Below, in pieces: positions 36,947 through 45,262 of a DNA stretch of 64,000 nt; the first letter of the stretch is position 1; the number at the start of each line of letters is the position of its first letter. Position numbers and translations under genes: made by a program. Source of the DNA: Lachnospiraceae bacterium (GTDB lineage Bacteria; Bacillota; Clostridia; Lachnospirales; Lachnospiraceae). The stretch spans positions 1 through 64,000 of the forward strand of contig JAILOK010000036.1 in assembly GCA_024690825.1 (NCBI GenBank), in the 5' to 3' direction. A model generated the notes under the pieces. That model searched no databases. It had not been told where the DNA came from and saw only the letters and a program-made list of their open reading frames with translations.

Positions 36947-36979
36947 AAATCGATCCTTCTTCCTTTTTTCATTATGTTG

Positions 36980-37033
36980 TATAATCACATTTATGACTCT
37001 AACATCATATCACACGAAAAAATATATTGTAAA
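36980..37033. promoter_or_regulatory. Divergent promoters for the guaB-side operon and the membrane protein gene
   Basis: On the minus strand TTTACA (37028-37033), 18 bases, extended TATGAT (37004-37009) drives the guaB-side operon. On the plus strand TATAAT (36980-36985) with a poor -35 probably drives the gene at 37046. Confidence 0.62.
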
Positions 37034-37045
37034 CGAGGAAATCAG

Positions 37046-37771
37046 ATGATATCGGACGAGATCAGACAGCAGCAGCGCAAATTGAAAGATATGAGCGCGA
37101 AAGAAAAGGCCGGCTACATCATATACTATTATAAATGGTACATCATCATAGCCGTTGTGATCCTTGCGGCATTCACTTCATTTATGATAAACCAGCTTAC
37201 AAAAAAGGAGAATGTCTTTTTCCTTGAAGTAATAAATTCAAATGTGCCTTTGGACGGATCCGGGGATCTGCTCGAAAACTACAGATCTTCAGCCGAAAAC
37301 TTCGATCCCCGAAAACAGCAGATGACCGGAGACTACTGCTATGTCGATACAAACGGCGGTGATTACATGGCCATCGCAACAGATCAGAAGGTTACAGCCA
37401 TGCTCACGGTCGGAACCATAGACGCAATGATAACCACACCCGCGATAATGGAAAAGTACAAGGCAAGCGAATGCTTTACGGATATGAGGGAAATCCTCCC
37501 AAAAGAACTGCAGGAGCGTCTGAAAGAGTCGGGATACAGCTATTATTACACAAAAATAACAGATGTTAACACAAATACGATAACAGATGTTCCGATAGGG
37601 GTGATAATAACGGATACACCTGTTGTAAAATCAGGTTTTATCGATAATAACGGTATCAATCAAAAATACTTCGATGTCGACCGCGGAGCCTATCCCGTGT
37701 ACAGTATCATGTATAATTCGGAACATCCCTCGCAGGCTGTCGATTTCCTTTATTATCTGATCAAAGAATAA
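37046..37771 (+). CDS. Single-pass membrane protein of unknown function
   Basis: The start at 37046 follows GAGG by 7 bases. A 241-residue protein: a charged cytoplasmic start, one transmembrane helix at about residues 30-52 (WYIIIAVVILAAFTSFMI), then an extracytoplasmic domain with YMAIATDQKVTAMLTVGTIDA and VPIGVIITDTPVVKSGF segments. The outer part vaguely resembles a substrate-binding-protein lobe, with a TMREILPKELQE helix, but no family is recognised. It is a single-gene unit divergent from the guaB-side operon. Its 3' end faces radA across three GTTTACATAA copies, with no hairpin terminator seen. Confidence 0.7.
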   Translation: MISDEIRQQQRKLKDMSAKEKAGYIIYYYKWYIIIAVVILAAFTSFMINQLTKKENVFFLEVINSNVPLDGSGDLLENYRSSAENFDPRKQQMTGDYCYVDTNGGDYMAIATDQKVTAMLTVGTIDAMITTPAIMEKYKASECFTDMREILPKELQERLKESGYSYYYTKITDVNTNTITDVPIGVIITDTPVVKSGFIDNNGINQKYFDVDRGAYPVYSIMYNSEHPSQAVDFLYYLIKE

Positions 37772-37781
37772 CGGATTGTTT

Positions 37782-37834
37782 GTTTACATAACTCAATTTG
37801 TAGGTTTACATAATTTGTTTCTTTGTTTACATAA
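37782..37834 (+). repeat. Three GTTTACATAA direct repeats between convergent genes
   Basis: Exact copies at 37782-37791, 37804-37813 and 37825-37834, with periods of 22 and 21 bases (about two helical turns). The third overlaps the radA stop codon. They are reverse complements of the decamers around hemZ. No hairpin is visible here. Confidence 0.75.
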
Positions 37835-39194
37835 TGTCTAAAACTTCCTCTGCAGCCCCTATTTCCGCTATTTCTATACCTTCTATTCCAACAGCATTCT
37901 TGTGATTGGCCTTTGGTATTATCACCCGGCTGAAGCCAAGTTTTTTTGCTTCATTTATCCTCTTATCGCACATACTTACAGCCCTTACTTCCCCTCCCAG
38001 ACCGACTTCTCCGAAAGCCGCTGTCTTTTCATCTATCGGCTGATTTCTGAACGATGACACTACAGCCATGATCAATGCCAGATCTGTTGCAGGCTCGTTT
38101 ACCTTCAGTCCTCCCGCGATATTTACATATGCATCCGACTGTGCAAGACGCAGACCTACCCTTTTCTCAAGAACCGCCATCAGGAGATTGAGACGGTTAT
38201 AATCGATCCCGGTGGTCTGGCGCCTGGGCAGGCCGAAACTTGTATCACAGACAAGCGCCTGTATCTCTATCAAAAGGGGTCTTGTGCCTTCCATGACGCA
38301 GGTCACCACATTTCCGCTTGCCTTTACCGCCCTGCCCGACAGCATGTATTCGGAAGGATTTGAAACCTGTCTTAATCCGTCCGCATACATTTCAAAAACA
38401 CCTATCTCATCGGTAGATCCGAATCTGTTCTTCACAGCGCGCAGCAGCCTGTAATTTCCCCTGATATCTCCCTCAAAATAGAGAACCGTATCCACCATAT
38501 GCTCTAAAACCTTAGGACCGGCAACCGCGCCTTCCTTTGTCACATGGCCCACGATAAATACCGTAATATCCAGCTGCTTTGCTATCCTCATCAGCACGCC
38601 TGTTGATTCTCTGACCTGCGATACGGATCCGGCTGACGAACTGACATTTTCATTTATCATGGTCTGTATCGAATCTATCACAACAACCTCGGGATTTTCC
38701 TTCTCGATCACATCTGAGATATCATCCAGATCCGTATCGCACAGTATGGAAAGCGAAGTCCCGAAATTTCCGAGTCTTCGCGCCCGCATCTTTATCTGTG
38801 AAGCCGATTCCTCACCGGATACATACAGCAGTTTATGTCCGTCATTGCTTAAATTCCTGCATAATTGGAGCAGAAGCGTAGATTTTCCTATGCCCGGATC
38901 ACCTCCCACCAGGACAAGAGATCCTCTCACGATACCGTTTCCCAGCACCCTGTCCAGTTCCTCTATGCCCGAAGGAATCCTCTGCCTTTCATCATTTTCT
39001 ATTTCATCAAGGGTAACAGGCTTCACCCTGCCCGTTCCGGCAGTATGTTGTTTCTGCTTATTTTTCTCTTTCCTGGGAGCAGGTTCCTCGGTCATGGTAT
39101 TCCACTCACGGCATCCGGGACACTGACCCAGCCATTTTGCGGATTCAAATCCGCAGTTCTGACAAAAAAACACGGTTTCCTTTGATCTTGCCAT
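37827..39194 (-). CDS. radA: DNA repair protein RadA/Sms
   Basis: A 455-residue recombination ATPase and branch-migration helicase. The zinc finger uses Cys11, Cys14, Cys25 and Cys28; Walker A is GGDPGIGKSTLLLQL near residue 98, the RadA-specific KNRFGSTDEIGVF motif is near 257, and a Lon-protease-like C-terminal domain includes VNIAGGLKVNEPATDLA. Length is standard. The ATG sits 9 bases after the T run of an intrinsic terminator, so expression needs read-through or an unseen promoter inside the hairpin. The clpC-radA neighbourhood is common in Firmicutes. Confidence 0.95.
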   Translation of the reverse strand: MARSKETVFFCQNCGFESAKWLGQCPGCREWNTMTEEPAPRKEKNKQKQHTAGTGRVKPVTLDEIENDERQRIPSGIEELDRVLGNGIVRGSLVLVGGDPGIGKSTLLLQLCRNLSNDGHKLLYVSGEESASQIKMRARRLGNFGTSLSILCDTDLDDISDVIEKENPEVVVIDSIQTMINENVSSSAGSVSQVRESTGVLMRIAKQLDITVFIVGHVTKEGAVAGPKVLEHMVDTVLYFEGDIRGNYRLLRAVKNRFGSTDEIGVFEMYADGLRQVSNPSEYMLSGRAVKASGNVVTCVMEGTRPLLIEIQALVCDTSFGLPRRQTTGIDYNRLNLLMAVLEKRVGLRLAQSDAYVNIAGGLKVNEPATDLALIMAVVSSFRNQPIDEKTAAFGEVGLGGEVRAVSMCDKRINEAKKLGFSRVIIPKANHKNAVGIEGIEIAEIGAAEEVLDIM

Positions 39195-39203
39195 AATCTC
39201 TTC

Positions 39204-39236
39204 AAAAAAAGCCGTACCTGTCTTGCAGGCACGGCT
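39204..39236 (-). terminator. Intrinsic terminator directly upstream of radA
   Basis: On the minus strand AGCCGTGCCTG, a CAAGA loop and CAGGTACGGCT (39210-39236) form an 11-bp stem with one mismatch, followed by seven T. It ends the gene at 39259 but also lies 9 bases before the radA start codon. Confidence 0.88.
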
Positions 39237-39258
39237 CTCTTCCTTTCTTTTTTATATC

Positions 39259-39672
39259 TTATGCTTCCTTTGCTTCCACACCGACAACTCCGCAGCCTTC
39301 AAGTTCAACGCTCATCGAAAGCTTTCCGCCAAGATTTGTCTTCATCTTCCCGGCGTCGCTTCCGGAAACGAGAACCTCATATTCGGTATCGGGTTTAAGT
39401 CCCAGCGTTATCTGCGCATCTACAGCGCCCTCCACCTTAAACTTCATCCCGTTTTCCGTGACGACAAGATTATTGACGCTCGTACCCGGAACCGACTCAT
39501 ACACCAGTTCTCCGTCGGCTTCAAGTTTTGTGATATCCTTATAGGTTTTAACCTTGAGGATCCTGCCTTTAAACTTAAAGTCCTCGACCTTCTCTTTTGC
39601 CTGAAGTTCATGATTTCCGAAACTCAGGCTGCCGTCTGTTTCACCGTGAAGCAGATCCTTTACTACTGACAT
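39259..39672 (-). CDS. Conserved small beta-rich protein, often annotated endosialidase
   Basis: A 137-residue soluble protein of mostly beta strands, starting MSVVKDLLHGETDGSLSFG. Features are a FKFKGRILKVKTYKDITKLE stretch, VYESVPGTSVNNL and a closing MKTNLGGKLSMSVEL. Clostridial homologues carry the label endosialidase, which I do not consider supported: no signal peptide, glycosidase motif or suitable length is present. AGGAGG lies 6 bases before the ATG. Two small hairpins (ATGCCCTTTGGCAT and ACCGG/CCGGT) fill the 100 bases between clpC and this gene without a T run, so it may be read from the clpC transcript. Confidence 0.65.
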   Translation of the reverse strand: MSVVKDLLHGETDGSLSFGNHELQAKEKVEDFKFKGRILKVKTYKDITKLEADGELVYESVPGTSVNNLVVTENGMKFKVEGAVDAQITLGLKPDTEYEVLVSGSDAGKMKTNLGGKLSMSVELEGCGVVGVEAKEA

Positions 39673-39772
39673 CTTCGCACCCTCCTAAAATCTTCTCATC
39701 TCATTTTTAACCGGTTTTCGCCGGTGGGATAAACATGCCAAAGGGCATACTTTATTCTACCACATTTCCGGT

Positions 39773-42238
39773 TTATTTGCACTGCGGTACCAGTTTTCCG
39801 TCCCTGCATAAAATGGTAACCGTACTGCCCTGTTTTGCATTACCCTTCAATACTTCTTCCGACAGAGGATCCTCAATCATGTTCTGGATCATCCTCTTTA
39901 AGGGTCTGGCACCGTACTTTTTGTCCGCGCCTTCCTTCACAATAAATTCCTTGGCCTTTGGAGATATCTTTAATGTTATATCCAGTTCTTCCTTAGCCCT
40001 CTTTACAAGATTCTGCGAAAGAAGCGTAACGATATTCTTCATATTATCGTTATCAAGAGTCCTGAATACTATGATATCGTCTATACGATTGATGAATTCC
40101 GGTTTGAATATCCTTTTAACCTCATCCATCACATCGCTTTTCATTTTTTTGTAATCCCCCTCGGCATCGTCCCCGCTGTCAAACCCGAGTTTCTTGGGAT
40201 CGATTATCCTTTGGGCTCCCGCATTTGAAGTCATAATGATCACGGCATTCTTGAAACTGACCTTTCTTCCCTTTGAATCGGTGATATGCCCGTCATCAAG
40301 CACCTGGAGCAGCACATTAAAGATGTCGGGATGCGCTTTTTCTATCTCGTCGAAAAGTACTACGGAATACGGATGTCTCCGTATCTTTTCGGCAAGCTGT
40401 CCTCCCTCCTCAAATCCGACATATCCGGGCGGAGACCCTATCATCTTTGCAACCGAGTGAGATTCCATGAACTCCGACATATCAACCCTGATAAGCGAGT
40501 TTTCCGAACCGAAAAGCGCCTCAGCAAGCGCTTTTGAAAGCTCGGTTTTTCCCACTCCGGTAGGCCCGAGGAATAAGAACGAACCTACGGGTCTGTTAGG
40601 ATCCTTTAAGCCGACCCTGCCCCTTTTGATAGCTTTTGCGACAAGCGATACGGCTTCATCCTGCCCTACTACGCGCTTATGCAGGATAGACTCCAGCTTC
40701 ATCAGCTTCTCATTTTCCTTTTCCGTAAGCTTGCTTACCGGTATCTTCGTCCAAAGGGAGACAACATCCGCTATGTCATCCTCCGTGACAATAAGATCCT
40801 TCTCCTTATTTGTATTCTCAAAGTTCTTTTTCAGGCGTTCAAATCTCGCCTGCTTTTTCTGCTGGTCCCTGTGTATCTCGCCGGCATGAACAAAATCACC
40901 TGCTTTTATCGCTCTTTCCTTGGATTCCTCCATGGATTCAAGTTCTTTTTTCATATTGTCAATAGCGGGAGGAACCGTCATCCTGGAAATACGAAGCCTT
41001 GATGCCGCTTCATCCATTACATCGATAGCCTTATCCGGAAGAAATCTGTCATTTATATACCTCGATGACATCTTTACCGCAGCCTCGACAGCCTCAGGGC
41101 TTATGACAAGTGAGTGATGCTCCTCATACCGGTCCTTGATCCCCATCAGTATGGACACCGCCTGTGCTTCCGTAGGTTCTTCCACTGTCACCGGTTGAAA
41201 TCTTCTCTCCAGTGCAGCGTCCTTTTCAATATATTTTCTGTATTCGTCTATTGTGGTGGCGCCTATCATCTGAAGCTCACCGCGGGCAAGCGAGGGTTTA
41301 AGTATGTTTGATGCATCTATGGCCCCTTCCGCACCTCCGGCGCCTATCAGCGTATGAAGCTCGTCAACAAAAAGAATGATATTTCCGGCGGCTGTTACTT
41401 CCGCTATAACCTTTTTGATCCTTTCCTCAAATTCGCCCCTGTACTTCGAGCCTGCGACCATTCCCGAAAGATCCAGAGACACCACTCTTTTGCCGATCAT
41501 CGTAAGCGGAACATTTTCCTCTATGATCTTTACCGCAAAGCCTTCCACTATTGCAGTTTTGCCTACGCCGGGTTCTCCCACAAGACACGGATTGTTCTTG
41601 GTACGGCGGCTTAATATCTGTACAACTCTTGTGATCTCATCCTGTCTGCCGATAACGGGATCCAGTTTTCCCGCGCGCGCAAGTTCAGTCAGATCCCTGC
41701 TGTACTGGTCAAGCATGGGTGTACCGTTCTTTGAAGCAGGATCCTGTTTATTTCTGTAATACGCTCCCGCTTCCTCCCTTGCCTTTCCGAGATCCTCACC
41801 CATGGCAGCGATAGTATCCATGTAGAGCTTCTGTATATTCACTCCCAGCGTGTTTAAAAGCCTCACGCCTGCATTCTCACCTTCTCTGAGCATGGCAAGC
41901 AGAATATGTTCCGTGCCTATCTCGGGCGCTGAAAATCTTTCCGAAATTTCTCCTGCCTGCTCCAGCACATACCTTGCCCTGGGTGTCATTCCATCCCGTT
42001 CCGCAACGGAAGTTGTCAGCTGTTCTTCCTCGGGCGCGATCAGCTGTCGTATAAGCTCCAGTATATTGGTCTCATGCACATTGTTTCCAAGGAGCACCTG
42101 TGCCGCAACCCCTGTTCCTTCCCTCAAAAGACCGAGAAGGATATGTTCACATCCTATATAATTCTGATTCAGTTCCTTCGAACTTTTCTTCGCGATCGAA
42201 AGAGCCTTTTTTGCCTGTTCTGTATATTCCTGAAACAT
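39773..42238 (-). CDS. clpC: ATP-dependent Clp protease ATPase ClpC
   Basis: The ATG at 42238 has GGAG six bases upstream; an upstream GTG start overlaps the GntR stop. An 821-residue class I Hsp100. Two Clp_N repeats lie at residues 1-145 (NQNYIGCEHILLGLL and TEHILLAMLREGENAG), the first AAA domain has GEPGVGKTAIVEGFA, a UVR-type middle domain sits near 410-450, and the second AAA domain has GPTGVGKTELSKALA. It unfolds substrates for ClpP. The usual Firmicutes partners ctsR, mcsA and mcsB are absent; a GntR regulator and dapL precede it instead. Confidence 0.95.
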   Translation of the reverse strand: MFQEYTEQAKKALSIAKKSSKELNQNYIGCEHILLGLLREGTGVAAQVLLGNNVHETNILELIRQLIAPEEEQLTTSVAERDGMTPRARYVLEQAGEISERFSAPEIGTEHILLAMLREGENAGVRLLNTLGVNIQKLYMDTIAAMGEDLGKAREEAGAYYRNKQDPASKNGTPMLDQYSRDLTELARAGKLDPVIGRQDEITRVVQILSRRTKNNPCLVGEPGVGKTAIVEGFAVKIIEENVPLTMIGKRVVSLDLSGMVAGSKYRGEFEERIKKVIAEVTAAGNIILFVDELHTLIGAGGAEGAIDASNILKPSLARGELQMIGATTIDEYRKYIEKDAALERRFQPVTVEEPTEAQAVSILMGIKDRYEEHHSLVISPEAVEAAVKMSSRYINDRFLPDKAIDVMDEAASRLRISRMTVPPAIDNMKKELESMEESKERAIKAGDFVHAGEIHRDQQKKQARFERLKKNFENTNKEKDLIVTEDDIADVVSLWTKIPVSKLTEKENEKLMKLESILHKRVVGQDEAVSLVAKAIKRGRVGLKDPNRPVGSFLFLGPTGVGKTELSKALAEALFGSENSLIRVDMSEFMESHSVAKMIGSPPGYVGFEEGGQLAEKIRRHPYSVVLFDEIEKAHPDIFNVLLQVLDDGHITDSKGRKVSFKNAVIIMTSNAGAQRIIDPKKLGFDSGDDAEGDYKKMKSDVMDEVKRIFKPEFINRIDDIIVFRTLDNDNMKNIVTLLSQNLVKRAKEELDITLKISPKAKEFIVKEGADKKYGARPLKRMIQNMIEDPLSEEVLKGNAKQGSTVTILCRDGKLVPQCK

Positions 42239-42240
42239 GT

Positions 42241-42606
42241 CTAACTCCACTCATCACAGATGCCGTCCAGGAGATCGTGCATCTCGGCACGTGATATTCC
42301 TTTTAACATTGCCTGTGCTGTCAATATCCTCAATTCTGTCTGAATTTTAGGCCTTACTTTTTTATCCCGGCTCACCTTTACCACAGCCCCCTGCCTCGGA
42401 TCGAGCTTAAGGAAGCCTTCATCCCGAAGGAGAGCATATGCCTTGTTTACGGTATGCATGTTTATGCCGATCTCGTCTGCAAGGCTCCTGACGGAGGGCA
42501 GATGATCACCGTCACGCAGAAGTGACTTTGCAATCCCGAGTATGATCTGATCATGAACCTGCGTATACAGGGCATCATTGCTGCCCGGGTTTATTTCTAT
42601 GTTCAT
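42241..42606 (-). CDS. GntR-family regulator, YtrA type
   Basis: A 121-residue transcription factor, the short YtrA subgroup. The winged helix covers residues 10-75: YTQVHDQIILGI, DHLPSVRSLADEIGINMHTV and YALLRDEGFLKL. A short helical dimer segment follows (residues 80-121) with no ligand domain. The start shares one base with the dapL stop (TAATG) and the stop lies 2 bases before the clpC start, so it is embedded in a dapF-dapL-GntR-clpC unit. YtrA-type proteins usually repress their own operon, which makes clpC and lysine genes possible targets. Confidence 0.88.
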   Translation of the reverse strand: MNIEINPGSNDALYTQVHDQIILGIAKSLLRDGDHLPSVRSLADEIGINMHTVNKAYALLRDEGFLKLDPRQGAVVKVSRDKKVRPKIQTELRILTAQAMLKGISRAEMHDLLDGICDEWS

Positions 42607-43826
42607 TACCCCAGTCTCCGTATTCTTTCCAAGGCCTCTTTTGTATTCTCATGCGTTCCGAAAGCGGTCAGTCTGAAATAACCCTCTCCGCTGGGACCAA
42701 ATCCCGATCCCGGAGTACCTACTACATTTGCACCTGTAAGCATCCTGTCAAAGAAATCCCAGCTGCTCATCCCTTCGGGTGTCTTCAGCCAGATATACGG
42801 GGCATTAACTCCGCCATACACCTCATAACCGCACTCTTTCAGTCCGGACAATATCGTCTTTGCATTTTCCATATAATAAGAAACAAGTCCGCGGATCTCC
42901 TGCTGTCCTTTTTCACTGTACACCGCTTCACCTGCCCTCTGCTGGATATACGGGGCGCCGTTATATTTCGTGCCGTGTCTTCTCGCCCACAACGAGTGAA
43001 GCATGTTTCCCTTTTCATCCTTCAGATCTTTGGGGATCACTGTATACCCAAGCCTTACGCCTGTAAATCCGGCATTTTTTGAAAAAGAATGAAGTTCTAT
43101 TGCGCATGTCCTCGCCCCTTCGCATTCATATATGGAATGCGGAACATCATCCTCGCTTATATATGCCTCATATGCTGCATCAAATATGATGACAGCCTTT
43201 TTCTCATTGGCATAATCCACCCATTTCTGAAGCTGATCCTTCTTCATGGCTGTGCCTGTGGGATTGTTCGGAGAACAGATATAAATGATGTCGGGAGTAT
43301 TATCCGGAATATCGGGACTGAAGCCGTTTTCCCTCGTACAGGGCATGTATATCACATTCTTCCACTGCATCTTCTCTTCATCAAATTCCCCGGTCCTTCC
43401 CGCCATTACATTGGTATCAACATAAACAGGATATACGGGATCACAGACTGCCACCCTGTTATCTTTGGAAAAAATCTCCTGTATATTTCCCGAATCGCTC
43501 TTTGCACCGTCTGAAATGAATATTTCGTCTTTATCAACATTACAGCCGCGTTTTCTGTAATCATTTTCCGCGACGGCACTTCTTAAAAACTCATAGCCCA
43601 GATCGGGAGCGTATCCGCGAAAAGTCTCCTGCTTCGACATCTCATCCGTTGCATCATGCAGGGCTTTTATTATCACGGGACAAAGGGGTCTTGTCACATC
43701 TCCGATCCCCAGGCTTATGATATCCTTCCCGGGATTTTCCTCTTTGTATGCCGCCACTTTTTTTGCGATAGTTGAAAAAAGATATGATCCTCTTAAATTC
43801 AGATAATCTTCATTTACTTTAAACAT
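42606..43826 (-). CDS. dapL: LL-diaminopimelate aminotransferase
   Basis: A 406-residue PLP enzyme that makes LL-DAP directly from tetrahydrodipicolinate, bypassing the acyl pathway. Seen: YLFSTIAKKVAAY at the N-terminus, ISLGIGDVTRPL, FRGYAPDLGYEFLR, SPNNPTGTAM, and the PLP lysine in HSFSKNAGFTGVRLGYTV. These features and the length match DapL. It overlaps dapF by 13 bases, giving the last two steps toward meso-DAP for lysine and peptidoglycan in one unit. Confidence 0.95.
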   Translation of the reverse strand: MFKVNEDYLNLRGSYLFSTIAKKVAAYKEENPGKDIISLGIGDVTRPLCPVIIKALHDATDEMSKQETFRGYAPDLGYEFLRSAVAENDYRKRGCNVDKDEIFISDGAKSDSGNIQEIFSKDNRVAVCDPVYPVYVDTNVMAGRTGEFDEEKMQWKNVIYMPCTRENGFSPDIPDNTPDIIYICSPNNPTGTAMKKDQLQKWVDYANEKKAVIIFDAAYEAYISEDDVPHSIYECEGARTCAIELHSFSKNAGFTGVRLGYTVIPKDLKDEKGNMLHSLWARRHGTKYNGAPYIQQRAGEAVYSEKGQQEIRGLVSYYMENAKTILSGLKECGYEVYGGVNAPYIWLKTPEGMSSWDFFDRMLTGANVVGTPGSGFGPSGEGYFRLTAFGTHENTKEALERIRRLG

Positions 43827-44647
43827 ATTTCTCCCTCATAAACCGTTACGGCCGGACCCGTCATATATACATGTCCGTCCTGTGCGTATTCTATATCAAG
43901 TGTACCACCGGTAAGTTTAACAGTTGCTTTTCTATCTGTCAAATCATTGATAACACAGGCAACAACGCTGGCGCAGGCCCCTGTGCCGCAGGCAAGGGTT
44001 TCTCCGGATCCCCTCTCCCATACTCTCATTTCTATATTATTCCTGTCTGTTATATGAACAAATTCCGTGTTGATCCTTTCGGGAAAGATCACATTATTCT
44101 CAAAAAGAGGCCCTGTCTTTTCAATATCAATGCTCCTCACATCATCGGTAAACACAACACAATGAGGATTGCCCATGGATACACAGGTGATATCATATTC
44201 CTTATCTCCTATCATGACCGGTCTTGACACTATACTGTCTCCGGAGAGATCAACCGGTATCAGCTTTGGATCTGTTATGGGGATACCCATATCCACTCTT
44301 ACGGAAAAGACCTTTCCATCCTTCACAAAAAGCTTCAGCACCTTGATCCCTGCGCCTGTTTTGATGCTTACCGTGTCCTTTTTTGTCAGACCCTTGTCAT
44401 ATACAAACTTTGCCACACATCTTATGCCGTTTCCGCACATCTGTGCCTCAGATCCGTCGGCATTATACATGTGCATCTCAAAATCGGCATCGTCGCAGGG
44501 ATCTATGAATATGATCCCGTCCGAGCCGATGCCGAAATGTCTGTCACTCAGTCTTACCGAAAGTTCCGGTCTGTTTTCCGTTTTTTCCTTTGCTCCGTCC
44601 ACATAAATATAATCGTTTCCGCAGCCCTGCATTTTAGTAAAAAACAT
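43814..44647 (-). CDS. dapF: Diaminopimelate epimerase
   Basis: A 277-residue cofactor-independent epimerase converting LL- to meso-DAP. The two catalytic cysteines lie in QMCGNGIRC and ETLACGTGACAS; the N-terminal FTKMQGCGNDYIYVD and the SDRHFGIGSDG segment are standard. AGGAGG lies 5 bases before the ATG. It overlaps the downstream dapL gene by 13 bases and is the first gene of the dapF-dapL-GntR-clpC run, 51 bases after the ANTAR gene. Confidence 0.96.
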   Translation of the reverse strand: MFFTKMQGCGNDYIYVDGAKEKTENRPELSVRLSDRHFGIGSDGIIFIDPCDDADFEMHMYNADGSEAQMCGNGIRCVAKFVYDKGLTKKDTVSIKTGAGIKVLKLFVKDGKVFSVRVDMGIPITDPKLIPVDLSGDSIVSRPVMIGDKEYDITCVSMGNPHCVVFTDDVRSIDIEKTGPLFENNVIFPERINTEFVHITDRNNIEMRVWERGSGETLACGTGACASVVACVINDLTDRKATVKLTGGTLDIEYAQDGHVYMTGPAVTVYEGEICLK

Positions 44648-44698
44648 ATTCCCTCCTGCTCACGCGGCATTTCTCCGGATTTTTAGTTACAATGACCG

Positions 44699-45241
44699 TT
44701 AAAATAATTCCAGAACCATCTGCGCTGTCTCTATCATGTTTGTCCCGCTGTCCATGCTTGTTTTCTGAATATACCTGTGCGCCTCTTCCTCAGACATGTT
44801 GTTTCTTTCCATCAGGAGTTCCTTTGCACGCCTTATGATCGCTGCATCCTTTTCGTTCCTGATCTTCGGTCCGTTGCGTTTTGCCTTTCTCCTTCGCTCG
44901 ACGGTGCGTACCATCATATTGAGGGTATCAAGCAGATCGGCCGTTTTTAACGGCATTTCGACATACACTATGCCGTTTTCAGAACTGTCCACCCATTTGG
45001 AACGTCCCGCAAGAAGAAGCATGTCAAAATATTCCGGCAGATCCTGCCTGAGTTCATTATACATCATGTCGGGATATTTGTAACCGCAGACCAGTATGCC
45101 CTCACCGAGTTCATCTGCCAGGGCAATGGCGGATGCACCGGTCTGGGCTGATCCCACGACATTGAAACCTGTCCGGACGAGCAGGTTTTTTATCGCTTTT
45201 GCATCATCGGTTTTAGAAAATAGAACGATGATATTTACCAC
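44699..45241 (-). CDS. ANTAR-domain RNA-binding regulator (NitR-like)
   Basis: Starts at GTG (45239-45241) with GAGG eight bases upstream. A 180-residue protein: residues 1-110 are a receiver-like domain (NIIVLFSKTDDAKAI) without clear phospho-Asp, and residues 120-180 are the ANTAR three-helix domain (IIRRAKELLMERNNMSEEEA, then an IQKTSMDSGTNM turn). ANTAR proteins bind two-hairpin RNA motifs and prevent termination. The gene follows glnA by 21 bases. In other clostridia (NitR) the same pairing is proposed to control glutamine synthetase by antitermination; the leader upstream of glnA here contains a hairpin. Confidence 0.87.
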   Translation of the reverse strand: MVNIIVLFSKTDDAKAIKNLLVRTGFNVVGSAQTGASAIALADELGEGILVCGYKYPDMMYNELRQDLPEYFDMLLLAGRSKWVDSSENGIVYVEMPLKTADLLDTLNMMVRTVERRRKAKRNGPKIRNEKDAAIIRRAKELLMERNNMSEEEAHRYIQKTSMDSGTNMIETAQMVLELF

Positions 45242-45262
45242 AAAAGATACCTCGAAGTATGA

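Noticed and set aside
39259..39672. Endosialidase function
   Set aside because: The label used for homologues is not supported by length, signal peptide or glycosidase motifs.
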